In this document: positions 1 to 6,358 of the stretch, piece after piece | Layout of the letters: each line of letters begins with the position of its first letter | Position numbering within the stretch: position 1 is the first letter of the stretch | NCBI GenBank assembly: GCA_014360745.1 | Contig: JACIWY010000084.1 | Coordinates: forward strand, 1 to 10,995 | Source: Chloroflexota bacterium | GTDB lineage: Bacteria; Chloroflexota; Anaerolineae; UBA1429 | DNA: 10,995 nt | Reading direction: 5' to 3' | Translations under genes and position numbers: made by a program | Notes under the pieces: generated by a model | Told to the model about the DNA's origin: nothing | Databases searched by the model: none | The model's input: only the letters and a program-made list of their open reading frames with translations

Positions 1-74
1 CAAGTCCTCCTGCGAAAATAGCACTTTCTGAGGTGACGGGCACCTCAGAAAGTGCCCGTCACCTGGAGCACTTG
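1..74. repeat. Nested inverted-repeat element with alternative hairpins
   Basis: Three inverted pairings are visible. Bases 21-35 pair perfectly with 41-55 (15 bp, 5-base loop ACGGG). Bases 31-43 pair perfectly with 52-64 (13 bp, 8-base loop). The two stems share bases, so only one can form at a time. The outer decamers 1-10 (CAAGTCCTCC) and 65-74 (GGAGCACTTG) are inverted copies with one mismatch, so the whole block looks like a palindromic intergenic repeat (REP- or MITE-like), possibly cut by the window edge. No coding sequence lies within it. Whether it occurs elsewhere in the genome cannot be seen here. Confidence 0.7.
14..55 (-). terminator. Candidate intrinsic terminator of the solute-binding protein gene
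   Basis: Read on the minus strand, the 15-bp perfect stem (55-41 with 35-21) is followed directly by TATTTTCG, a short U-rich run. It begins about 100 bases after the lipoprotein stop codon. A stem of this strength plus a partial U tract is what a rho-independent terminator or an attenuator before downstream permease genes would look like. The U tract is interrupted, and the alternative 13-bp stem would compete with it, so function is inferred. Confidence 0.45.
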
Positions 75-158
75 GTTTAGCAAGACAGCATTTTCACGCT
101 TTGGTGTCCCGCAGGATATGGCAACTCTCCCGTATTTCGCCAAAGCAAAAGGCGGAAA
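75..158. other. Short 3' flank of the lipoprotein gene, nothing recognised
   Basis: The 84 bases between the inverted-repeat element and the lipoprotein stop codon contain no supported gene. Only a weak imperfect dyad (TTTCGCC near 135-141 and GGCGGAA near 151-157) is present, which I do not interpret. Confidence 0.5.
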
Positions 159-1613
159 CTACTTACCGCCTCTGGCGATACAGTCGTTGATTCGAGCGGC
201 TGCTTCAGGAAAGACGGTTGCGGCCGGTTCGCAGCCGATCACCATCTTTTCCCAGGCCTCGTTCATGATCTTGTTGGTCTCGCCCACATAGACCGTGCCG
301 CAGTTTGGATCCTTTGGCTGAGGCGGAGTGATGGCACGCCCATTAAAGATCTCCAGGAAGACATCGCGGTTGGCTGGTGGCGCTGGGAGATCATACCAGG
401 CCGGATCCTTGGCCATCGACATCAACACCGGGATCGACATATACTGACGGGCAAAGTGTCGCTGAGTAGCAGGTTTCAGAATCGTGCTAACTAGTTTCCA
501 AGCTGCTACATGCGTGCCTCGCTTCTGTGCCGCGGCTGATACGCCCGGGCCCATCGTGCCCGATCCACAGGTGTGTTTTACCGGTTGGATCGGCGGCAAA
601 CAAACGTCCCAGTCGAATTTGACCTGGGCTTTGCGGATGTTAAAGCATCCAATGCGGTTGGTGATCATTGTCGCCGACTTTTGGATCATGAAAGGATCCC
701 CGCCCAGTTGAGCACCACGTGGCACGTGCCCTTTGTACTTACAATACAAATCGGCCAGTGCCTGGCAGGCTTCAATCGCCTGTGGCGAGTCGATGAGCAC
801 TTTGGTCTTGTCTTCATTGTAGAAGGAACCGCCAAAACCGACAATCCAAGGCACATAAACCGCCCACCAGGATTCGGGAATGTTAGTGCCGTAGACTTGC
901 TCCGCCTCGTTGGTCAATTTCTGGCAGGCAAGCTGAAACTCGTCTACCTTCATCCCTAAAGGATCGGGTTCGGGCACGCCAGCCTTGGCAAAAAGGTCCT
1001 TGTTGTAATACATAACCGGCGCATCGGCTGCCCAGGCCAGCATGTAAAGGCCCCCAGCCCACTCACCCAGAGCACGCATAGCCGGGTAAACGTCCTCCAG
1101 CAGTTCGGCTCCTTCCGCTTCGGCCAAGGGCTTCATATCCAGCATCACCTTGTTGTGCGCCAGGTTCATCACATGGGCATCGGCAATCCACTGAGCGTCG
1201 GGTGTAGTGCCCGCCGCGGCCATAGTGTAGAGCTTTTGAATAAAGTCGCCGGCGATGACCTCGATCTCGACATCGACATTGGGCTCAACCGACTGAAAGT
1301 TGGCAATGACTACATCGGCCATCTCCTTGGCCCAACCGCCATAGCCGAAACGCAGTTTCATCTTGGGAAGTTGCGCTGGCCCCTTCTCGACGACTTTTTC
1401 AACAACCTTTTCCTTCTCAACAACCCTTGTGACCTCTTTTTCGACCTCGACGGCCTCTTTGACGACCACCGTCTCTTTGACGACCTTTTCCACCTCCTCT
1501 TTGACCACGCGGGTCACTTCGACCACCTTGGGCTGGCAGGCGGCCAGCGCCAAGCCGGCCAAGCCGACGCCGGCAATGCGCAACAATTCTCGACGGGTCA
1601 TCTGTGTTTTCAT
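159..1613 (-). CDS. ABC transporter extracellular solute-binding lipoprotein (sugar-type, family 1)
   Basis: This 484-residue protein would capture a substrate, most likely a sugar, outside the membrane and deliver it to an ABC permease. The start at 1613 is chosen because GAGGAGA lies just upstream and the residues that follow form a signal peptide: twin arginines at 7-8 (TRRELLRIAG), a hydrophobic stretch, and lipobox Leu-Ala-Ala-Cys with Cys26. This suggests Tat export and lipid anchoring. Residues 30-78 are a Val/Glu/Lys-rich linker, then the globular domain begins near MKLRFGYGGW. Features of family 1 binding proteins include ALGEWAGGLYMLAW, the MYYNKDLFAKAGVPEP segment and a C-terminal helical region. 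No permease or ATPase gene is in the window; the minus-strand direction would place them beyond the left edge. Substrate cannot be read from sequence. The longer reading from 1766 adds 51 unlikely residues. Confidence 0.93.
   Translation of the reverse strand: MKTQMTRRELLRIAGVGLAGLALAACQPKVVEVTRVVKEEVEKVVKETVVVKEAVEVEKEVTRVVEKEKVVEKVVEKGPAQLPKMKLRFGYGGWAKEMADVVIANFQSVEPNVDVEIEVIAGDFIQKLYTMAAAGTTPDAQWIADAHVMNLAHNKVMLDMKPLAEAEGAELLEDVYPAMRALGEWAGGLYMLAWAADAPVMYYNKDLFAKAGVPEPDPLGMKVDEFQLACQKLTNEAEQVYGTNIPESWWAVYVPWIVGFGGSFYNEDKTKVLIDSPQAIEACQALADLYCKYKGHVPRGAQLGGDPFMIQKSATMITNRIGCFNIRKAQVKFDWDVCLPPIQPVKHTCGSGTMGPGVSAAAQKRGTHVAAWKLVSTILKPATQRHFARQYMSIPVLMSMAKDPAWYDLPAPPANRDVFLEIFNGRAITPPQPKDPNCGTVYVGETNKIMNEAWEKMVIGCEPAATVFPEAAARINDCIARGGK
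1380..1526 (-). repeat. Val/Glu/Lys repeat encoding the lipoprotein stalk
   Basis: Residues 30-78 of the lipoprotein are built from repeated units such as VVEK, VVKE and VEVT, with almost only Val, Glu, Lys, Thr and Arg. The hydrophobic-hydrophobic-charged-charged pattern fits a helical or extended stalk between the lipid-anchored Cys26 and the substrate-binding domain. Similar linkers are frequent in Chloroflexota binding proteins, which supports the taxonomic guess. The DNA shows matching degenerate tandem repetition (GACGACC, CTTTTTC and similar). Confidence 0.8.
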
Positions 1614-2059
1614 GGCTTTCTCCTCATGGGGTTGAATCGCAGAAGCAACGTTGAGCATTCGGCCCTGGCGTCTTGTTGACGGATTTGCCTCCTTTCCTCT
1701 TCCTGAGGATCCACCCGCGCCAATCGCGCTCGATGGATGAGGGACATTTGGGGCGGAACCTCGCACCCCAAAGCGCCTCGTCTCTTATCCCACTCCCGTT
1801 CAGCACACGGAGTCAGGCGATGGCGCGCGAACACGATCCATATGCTCTTTGAGCTCAAGCCCGATATCCTGTATAGTTATCGTAACATAGATGAGCGGCC
1901 CTTGGAAGGCTTTTTCTGCAGCAGAATTGCCTGCATTTGTCAGGCACCCAAGATCGACTATGCTGCAAAGATGAGGATGGGCGGGCTCTGGCCCGCGTGC
2001 TGGTACGGGCGGGCGAGGATGCCTGCGCCCCGGTTTCCGTGTGTGACCCGGAGAGAGGG
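1614..2059. other. Divergent intergenic region between lipoprotein and regulator genes
   Basis: These 446 bases separate two genes reading outward. Reading frames exist but lack ribosome binding sites or recognisable products. Visible elements are a plus-strand promoter candidate (1849-1877), a palindrome TTGAGCTCAA (1849-1858), a dyad GTTATCGTAAC (1876-1886), and a small hairpin TGCCTG/CAGGCA (1928-1933 with 1941-1946) in the presumed regulator leader. The region around 1840-1925 is noticeably more AT-rich than the genes, as expected for promoter DNA. I could not identify a convincing minus-strand promoter for the lipoprotein. Confidence 0.6.
1849..1877 (+). promoter_or_regulatory. Candidate sigma-70 type promoter with palindrome over the -35 box
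   Basis: TTGAGC (1849-1854) and TATAGT (1872-1877) are separated by exactly 17 bases, close to the bacterial housekeeping consensus (TTGACA-17-TATAAT). The -35 box lies within the perfect 10-base palindrome TTGAGCTCAA (1849-1858), a possible operator. It would give a leader of roughly 175 bases before the regulator start at 2060. The match is by eye; hits of this quality can occur by chance in AT-richer DNA. Confidence 0.4.
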
Positions 2060-3301
2060 ATGAGCGAAGAGGTTTTCCTGCGGCAGGTCAAGGATGCCCT
2101 GGCTAATTTGTACGATCCGGTTCATCTCCAGGTGCATCCTTTAACCGACATCCTCGCCATTCCCCGGTCGCCCGGCGACACGGTGGGCGAGGCGTTGCGC
2201 AAGCTGCTTTGGGCGACCATCGAAACGCTCCGGCCGCCCTCCTCGGTGCCGCCCCATCGCCCCGAATGGCTGAGCTACCGCCTGCTCTGGCTCTACTATG
2301 TACAGCTTTTCGACCAAGAGGCGGTGCAGCGCGAGCTGGGGCTCGCCGAGCGCACCTTCTACCGCCGCCTACAGGAGGCGGTCGAGGCGGTGGCCAGCGT
2401 GCTATGGGAGCATCATCGCGCGGCAAGCCTCGGTGACGATTTGCCCCCCTCTGTAGCGACGGCCCAAGAAGTTTCCGCCCAACAGGCGCGCGAAAAGGCG
2501 CTTAAACTGATCCAGGAGGGACGTCGTGATCTGGTGTCTCTGAGTGACGCGTTGGCCGGCGCCGTGGACACGGTGCGCCCCCTAGCCAGGCAACGGGGGA
2601 TCGCCCTTGCGCTCCATGCCCCGCCCGAATTGCCGGCCACGTGCGGCGACCCGGCCGTTTTGCATCAGGTGTTGGTGAACTTTTTGTTGGCCGGTTTGGA
2701 TCTAGCCCGAGGGCAATCCCTTCGCCTGGAGGTGGTGGCGGAAGGAGAAGAGACGCTCTGGCGCTTGCCCGGCTTGAACACCGCCGTGCCGAGAGAAAAG
2801 CTCGCTGCCTTGAGCACGATCACCCTGTGCCGCGAGCTGGTCGAGGCCGATGGAGGACGCTTGTGGATTCGAGAGACGGCCAAGGAAACGGAGCTTGGCC
2901 TCGCCATCCCCTGTATGCGGCCGCGCAGCGTCCTGATCATCGACGACGACGCCGACGCTCGCGAGTTGTTGCGGCGATTGTTGCAAGGAAGCGGCTACCT
3001 CGTGCGCGAGGCGCGCAACGCCGAGGAGGTGCTGGCGCGAATAGCTGAGGCCAAGCCCGATTTGGTCTTGCTCGACGTGCTCATGCCCCAACAGGATGGC
3101 TGGAAGCTCTTGCAGCGGCTCAAGACCTGGGAAGAAACGACGACCATCCCGGTCATCATCTGTTCGGTATTGAGCCAGCCCGATCTGGCCCTGGCCCTGG
3201 GCGCGGCCGACGTGTTGCAAAAGCCGATCAGTGCAGAGGCGCTGCGGCGGGCTTTGCAACGGGCTCTGGCTCCGCCAGATAGCGAGGCGCGATCTGTTTG
3301 A
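2060..3301 (+). CDS. HTH-like / pseudo-histidine-kinase / receiver domain regulator
   Basis: This 413-residue soluble protein starts at 2060, where GGAG sits six bases upstream of ATG; a longer frame from 1937 has no comparable site. Residues about 40-118 contain an HTH-like segment (EAVQRELGLAERTFYRRL) resembling sigma-region-4-type helices. Residues about 160-285 resemble a histidine-kinase ATPase domain but are degraded: there is no phosphoacceptor-His helix, the N-box Asn is Ala211 (VNFLLAGLDLA), and the DxGxG and GxGxG motifs are absent, although the flanking LCRELVEADGGRLWI survives. Residues 289-402 are a complete receiver with acidic Asp295-297, phosphoacceptor Asp339, Ser369 and Lys388. 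The best reading is a response regulator, possibly DNA- or RNA-polymerase-binding, controlled by the convergent kinase at 3228-5435. The output role of the HTH-like part is inferred. Confidence 0.85.
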   Translation: MSEEVFLRQVKDALANLYDPVHLQVHPLTDILAIPRSPGDTVGEALRKLLWATIETLRPPSSVPPHRPEWLSYRLLWLYYVQLFDQEAVQRELGLAERTFYRRLQEAVEAVASVLWEHHRAASLGDDLPPSVATAQEVSAQQAREKALKLIQEGRRDLVSLSDALAGAVDTVRPLARQRGIALALHAPPELPATCGDPAVLHQVLVNFLLAGLDLARGQSLRLEVVAEGEETLWRLPGLNTAVPREKLAALSTITLCRELVEADGGRLWIRETAKETELGLAIPCMRPRSVLIIDDDADARELLRRLLQGSGYLVREARNAEEVLARIAEAKPDLVLLDVLMPQQDGWKLLQRLKTWEETTTIPVIICSVLSQPDLALALGAADVLQKPISAEALRRALQRALAPPDSEARSV

Positions 3302-5435
3302 GCAGGGCCAACAGGCACGCCGCAGCCTGGCCTATTTTGAGCGGCTGGCGGCGATGGACGCTGAGCGGCAGGCCGATGGTCAGCGCTTCTTCGCTCCAAT
3401 CTCGCGCGGATAGGATCACCACGGGCACCTGCGCCAGGCGCTCGTCGGCGCGCATGCGCGCGATCATCTCCTCACCGTCCATGCCGGGCATCAACAGGTC
3501 GGCAAAGACCAGATCGGGCTTGACCTCGGCCATCATGTGCAAAGCTTGCAGCCCATCGTATGCCTTGAGGATGCGATAAGGGCGCGGTATGGCCAAGAGC
3601 ATCGTCTCGATCAGGCGCAAAGCGTCCGGGTCGTCGTCGACGAGCAGCACGGTCATCTCGCCGTTGTGATAGACCCGCTTCATGACCGTGGTCAGCATTT
3701 CGGGAGTGACCGGCTTGACCAAATAGCCCAAGATGCCGTCGGCCAGAGCCTCCGTCAGGCGCGGCATGGCGCAGGTGATGAGAGGCACGTCGTAGGGAAG
3801 AGAGGCCAAGCTCTCGCGGATCGGGCCGGCCAGCTCCGGTGTGGTGAGAATGGCCCGTGGGTGCAGCTCTTCGACGACGGTGCGCACCTCCTCCGCCGGC
3901 AGGCCGATGACGCGATAATCCTCCAGGTAACGGCTGAGGATGCGCACCATGGCCAAATCTGGATGGGCGACGAGGACATATTCCTTCCGCGGTTGCGCAG
4001 AGCGCCTCTCTTTTGGGGTTGTGACCCCGAGCGCGCCGCCGGCTTGCCCCGGCAGCGGCAGGCTGAACGATACGGTGGTGCCCACGTCCACCTGGCTTTC
4101 CACCCAGATCTCGCCGCCGTGCAGCTCGACCAGTTGTTTGCTGATGGAGAGCCCCAGCCCGCTGCCCTTTTCGCCCTCTCGGACCGTCGTCGAGAGCTGG
4201 TGGAAGGCTTTGAAGAGCTGGGGCAGCTCCTCTTGGGGGATGCCGGGGCCTGTATCCTGTACGCTGACGATGACGCGATCCTCCTCCAACTTGGTGCTCA
4301 GCGTGATGCCGCCCTTTTCGCTAAAGCGCACGGCGTTGGTCAAGAGGTTGAGCAATACCTGACGCACGCGCACAGGGTCGATGAGCAAAGTAGGCAAATT
4401 CCCATGCAGATTGAGGGTCAACGAGAGCCCCTTGCGCGAGGCCAGCGGGCGGACGATCTCCACCGCCTCTTGGATGACTTGGGGCTCTAGATCGACTCGC
4501 TCCTTGATCAATGGCAAGTGGTTGGCTTCGATCTGCGAGAGATCCAAGATGTCGTCCACCAGCGAGGAGAGATGCTGGCTGTTGCGATAGATGGTGACCA
4601 CGTCGGCCCGGTAATCGGGCGGGAGCGGCGAGCGATAGCGTTCGGGAGAGAGGGCCATTAGGCGGCTAAAGCCCAGGATGAGGTTGAGCGGCCCGCGAAT
4701 CTCGTGGCTCACGGTGGCCACAAAGCGCGCCTTGAGGGCGCGGGCCTCCTCGGCCTCGGCGCGGGCCACGATCAATTCGTTGTTCATGCGCTCGATGCGG
4801 TAGGTGGCCTCCTCCAGCGCGTGCAGGGCGCGGTACAGCTCGCCGCGCCGGGCGCGGGTTTCCTCCAGAGCCTCTTGGGCGCGTTGCCAGCCGTTGAGCG
4901 CCCAAGAGACGGCCACGCGCAACGAGCGCCCACCCAGCCACACGGCCCCGGTGCAGATCAGATAAAGCAACAACACGAGGAGCGCCTGCGAGATCAACGT
5001 AGGCTCCAGCCGCAACAGGACGGCGGTCCCCGCCCCCCAAAGCAGCGCCGAGCCGAGAATGGCCTGCCAGGCGCCCAACGCGGCGCTGAGGATGATCATC
5101 CCGGCGATGCCAAAGACGAGCAGAAGGGGGCTGGGCGTTTGCCACATGGTGAGGGCCTGGGTGCCCACCAGCGCCGGCAACAGCAGCCAACAGGCCAATT
5201 CGCGATGCCGGCCGCGCACGATCAGCACCAACATCATCGAAGCGACCAAAAAGAAGGCGGGAAGGTCGCGGCTGGTCATGATGCCTTGCGACATAAAGTT
5301 TACAAAGAGCCAGAACCAGCCGAGGATCAGCAGGGCCGGCGCGACCAGGCTCAGCGTATTATGACGCAGCTCCTGGAGGGCCAATTCCAAATCAATACCG
5401 CCATCGAGGTTATACGTTGTGCGTTCAATCGCCAT
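3228..5435 (-). CDS. Membrane hybrid histidine kinase with two C-terminal receiver domains
   Basis: This 735-residue protein should sense a signal at the membrane and autophosphorylate. GGAGGGGG lies upstream of the ATG. Residues about 28-168 form around six hydrophobic membrane segments with no large extracellular sensor. Residues about 182-238 look like a coiled coil. The HisKA helix has phosphoacceptor His244 (SHEIRGPL). The ATPase domain is complete: N-box Asn363/Asn367, DTGPGI at 394-399, GSGLGLS at 424-430. The first receiver (about 485-590) lacks the acidic pocket and has Thr532 in the phosphoacceptor position, though Lys574 remains. The second (about 594-713) has Asp600-602, Asp646 and Ser676 but has Gln697 where the conserved Lys is expected. 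It lies 61 bp after the PIG-L-like gene on the same strand and converges on the regulator at 2060-3301, overlapping it by 74 bp. Signal unknown. Confidence 0.93.
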   Translation of the reverse strand: MAIERTTYNLDGGIDLELALQELRHNTLSLVAPALLILGWFWLFVNFMSQGIMTSRDLPAFFLVASMMLVLIVRGRHRELACWLLLPALVGTQALTMWQTPSPLLLVFGIAGMIILSAALGAWQAILGSALLWGAGTAVLLRLEPTLISQALLVLLLYLICTGAVWLGGRSLRVAVSWALNGWQRAQEALEETRARRGELYRALHALEEATYRIERMNNELIVARAEAEEARALKARFVATVSHEIRGPLNLILGFSRLMALSPERYRSPLPPDYRADVVTIYRNSQHLSSLVDDILDLSQIEANHLPLIKERVDLEPQVIQEAVEIVRPLASRKGLSLTLNLHGNLPTLLIDPVRVRQVLLNLLTNAVRFSEKGGITLSTKLEEDRVIVSVQDTGPGIPQEELPQLFKAFHQLSTTVREGEKGSGLGLSISKQLVELHGGEIWVESQVDVGTTVSFSLPLPGQAGGALGVTTPKERRSAQPRKEYVLVAHPDLAMVRILSRYLEDYRVIGLPAEEVRTVVEELHPRAILTTPELAGPIRESLASLPYDVPLITCAMPRLTEALADGILGYLVKPVTPEMLTTVMKRVYHNGEMTVLLVDDDPDALRLIETMLLAIPRPYRILKAYDGLQALHMMAEVKPDLVFADLLMPGMDGEEMIARMRADERLAQVPVVILSARDWSEEALTIGLPLSVHRRQPLKIGQAAACLLALLKQIAPRYLAEPEPVAKPAAAPLH

Positions 5436-5496
5436 CCTATCCCCCTCCCGAACCCCGTCCGCTCAAGCGCGCCAGAGGGCTGGAACGGAACAGGTT

Positions 5497-6252
5497 CTAC
5501 TCGCTCCCCTTTTGCTCCGCAGAGCTGTCCTTGGGTTCCTCCCTGGGGCGTCGCACCAGGTTGATCACCCGAAAGGCCTCGGCGTAGGCCATACCCTTTT
5601 CCTTGCCGGTTTCGGCGGCCCATTGTTTAATCATATCGGAAGGATCCCAATCGCCCACCTGGCTGACGTGCTTTTTGAGCGCCTCGATCTTGAGATCGAT
5701 CGTCTCGCCGATATCTATCCAGGTATTGGCTTTGCCCATGCTGCGCACATACACCCGTTGCACGCGATGCGGCTCGCCCATCTCCGGCCATAGTAGGTGC
5801 ATCTGGCAGGCCGGCGCGACGGCATCCAGCGCGGCCTGGGCGGCTGCGCGGTGGTCGGCATGGTTGATGTAATCCCCATCGGTCAGCACCGTGGTGGGGT
5901 CGGTGGTCAAGACCACCTCCGGCCGGTATCGCCGCACGACGCCCACCAGTTCGCGACGCAGCTCCAGAGTAGGCTCCAGTTGGCCATCGTCATGCCCCAA
6001 AAAGACAATGTCGCGCACTCCCAATACCTCGCAGGCCGCGCGCTGTTCGGCGCGGCGGATTTGGGCCAATCGCTCGCGGGTCATCCCTGGTTCATGAGAG
6101 CCGACATTGCCGTCGGTGCAAAGCACATAGATCACCCGACAGCCCCGCCGCGCCCAAGCGGCGATGGTGCCGGCCATCGAAAATTCGGCATCGTCCGGAT
6201 GGGCCACGATGACCATGGCCGACTCGGGCACCTGACCATTTTCTTTGTCCAT
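5497..6252 (-). CDS. PIG-L / LmbE-family zinc-dependent deacetylase
   Basis: This 251-residue cytoplasmic protein belongs to the family that removes acetyl groups from N-acetylglucosamine-type substrates (MshB, BshB, GlcNAc-PI deacetylase). The zinc and catalytic motif AHPDDAE is at residues 17-23, and the second signature NHADHR at 130-135 supplies the remaining His. Length fits the family. The start at 6252 is uncertain: the nearest purine-rich stretch (GAGAGGGGG) is about 15 bases upstream, and an internal ATG at residue 13 lies just before the core strand. It stands 106 bp after the amidohydrolase gene and 61 bp before the kinase gene, so it may share a transcript. In this context it may deacylate an amino-sugar-like compound. 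The Glu/Ser/Lys-rich C-terminal tail (about 237-251) is probably disordered. The actual substrate is not visible. Confidence 0.9.
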   Translation of the reverse strand: MDKENGQVPESAMVIVAHPDDAEFSMAGTIAAWARRGCRVIYVLCTDGNVGSHEPGMTRERLAQIRRAEQRAACEVLGVRDIVFLGHDDGQLEPTLELRRELVGVVRRYRPEVVLTTDPTTVLTDGDYINHADHRAAAQAALDAVAPACQMHLLWPEMGEPHRVQRVYVRSMGKANTWIDIGETIDLKIEALKKHVSQVGDWDPSDMIKQWAAETGKEKGMAYAEAFRVINLVRRPREEPKDSSAEQKGSE

Positions 6253-6358
6253 AATTTATTAAGCGTTCCCCCTCTCAATAGTGTTCAGCATAGCCGCGCT
6301 TTCAAAGCGTGTCCTTTTGTGGTCGGGAGGCGCGGTTTGAGGCCATGGCCGCGCTCGG
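6253..6358 (-). other. Gap between amidohydrolase and PIG-L-like genes with small dyads
   Basis: These 106 bases contain GCGCGG/CCGCGC (6330-6335 with 6349-6354), the palindrome GGCCATGGCC (6341-6350) and the short dyad CGCTTT-C-AAAGCG (6297-6309). None is followed by a clear U tract on the minus strand, so I read this as an intra-operon spacer or weak processing site. An AT-rich stretch (6251-6263) lies directly before the PIG-L-like start. Confidence 0.4.

Noticed and set aside
1380..1526. Tandem-like DNA repetition considered as a CRISPR or satellite array.
   Set aside because: It is in frame, encodes the known Val/Glu/Lys linker type, and has no fixed repeat-spacer pattern.
1676..1699. 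TTGACG as a plus-strand -35 box in the divergent spacer.
   Set aside because: No -10-like sequence occurs at 16-18 bases downstream; the region there is C/T-rich.
1614..1766. N-terminal extension of the lipoprotein reading frame to 1766.
   Set aside because: The added 51 residues precede a clear Tat lipoprotein signal peptide, which must be at the N-terminus, and the start at 1613 has a good ribosome binding site.
3537..4490. A 317-codon plus-strand open frame opposite the kinase.
   Set aside because: It is antisense to the conserved kinase core, its product is His/Gln/Arg-rich without recognisable motifs, and GC-rich codon bias readily creates such mirror frames.
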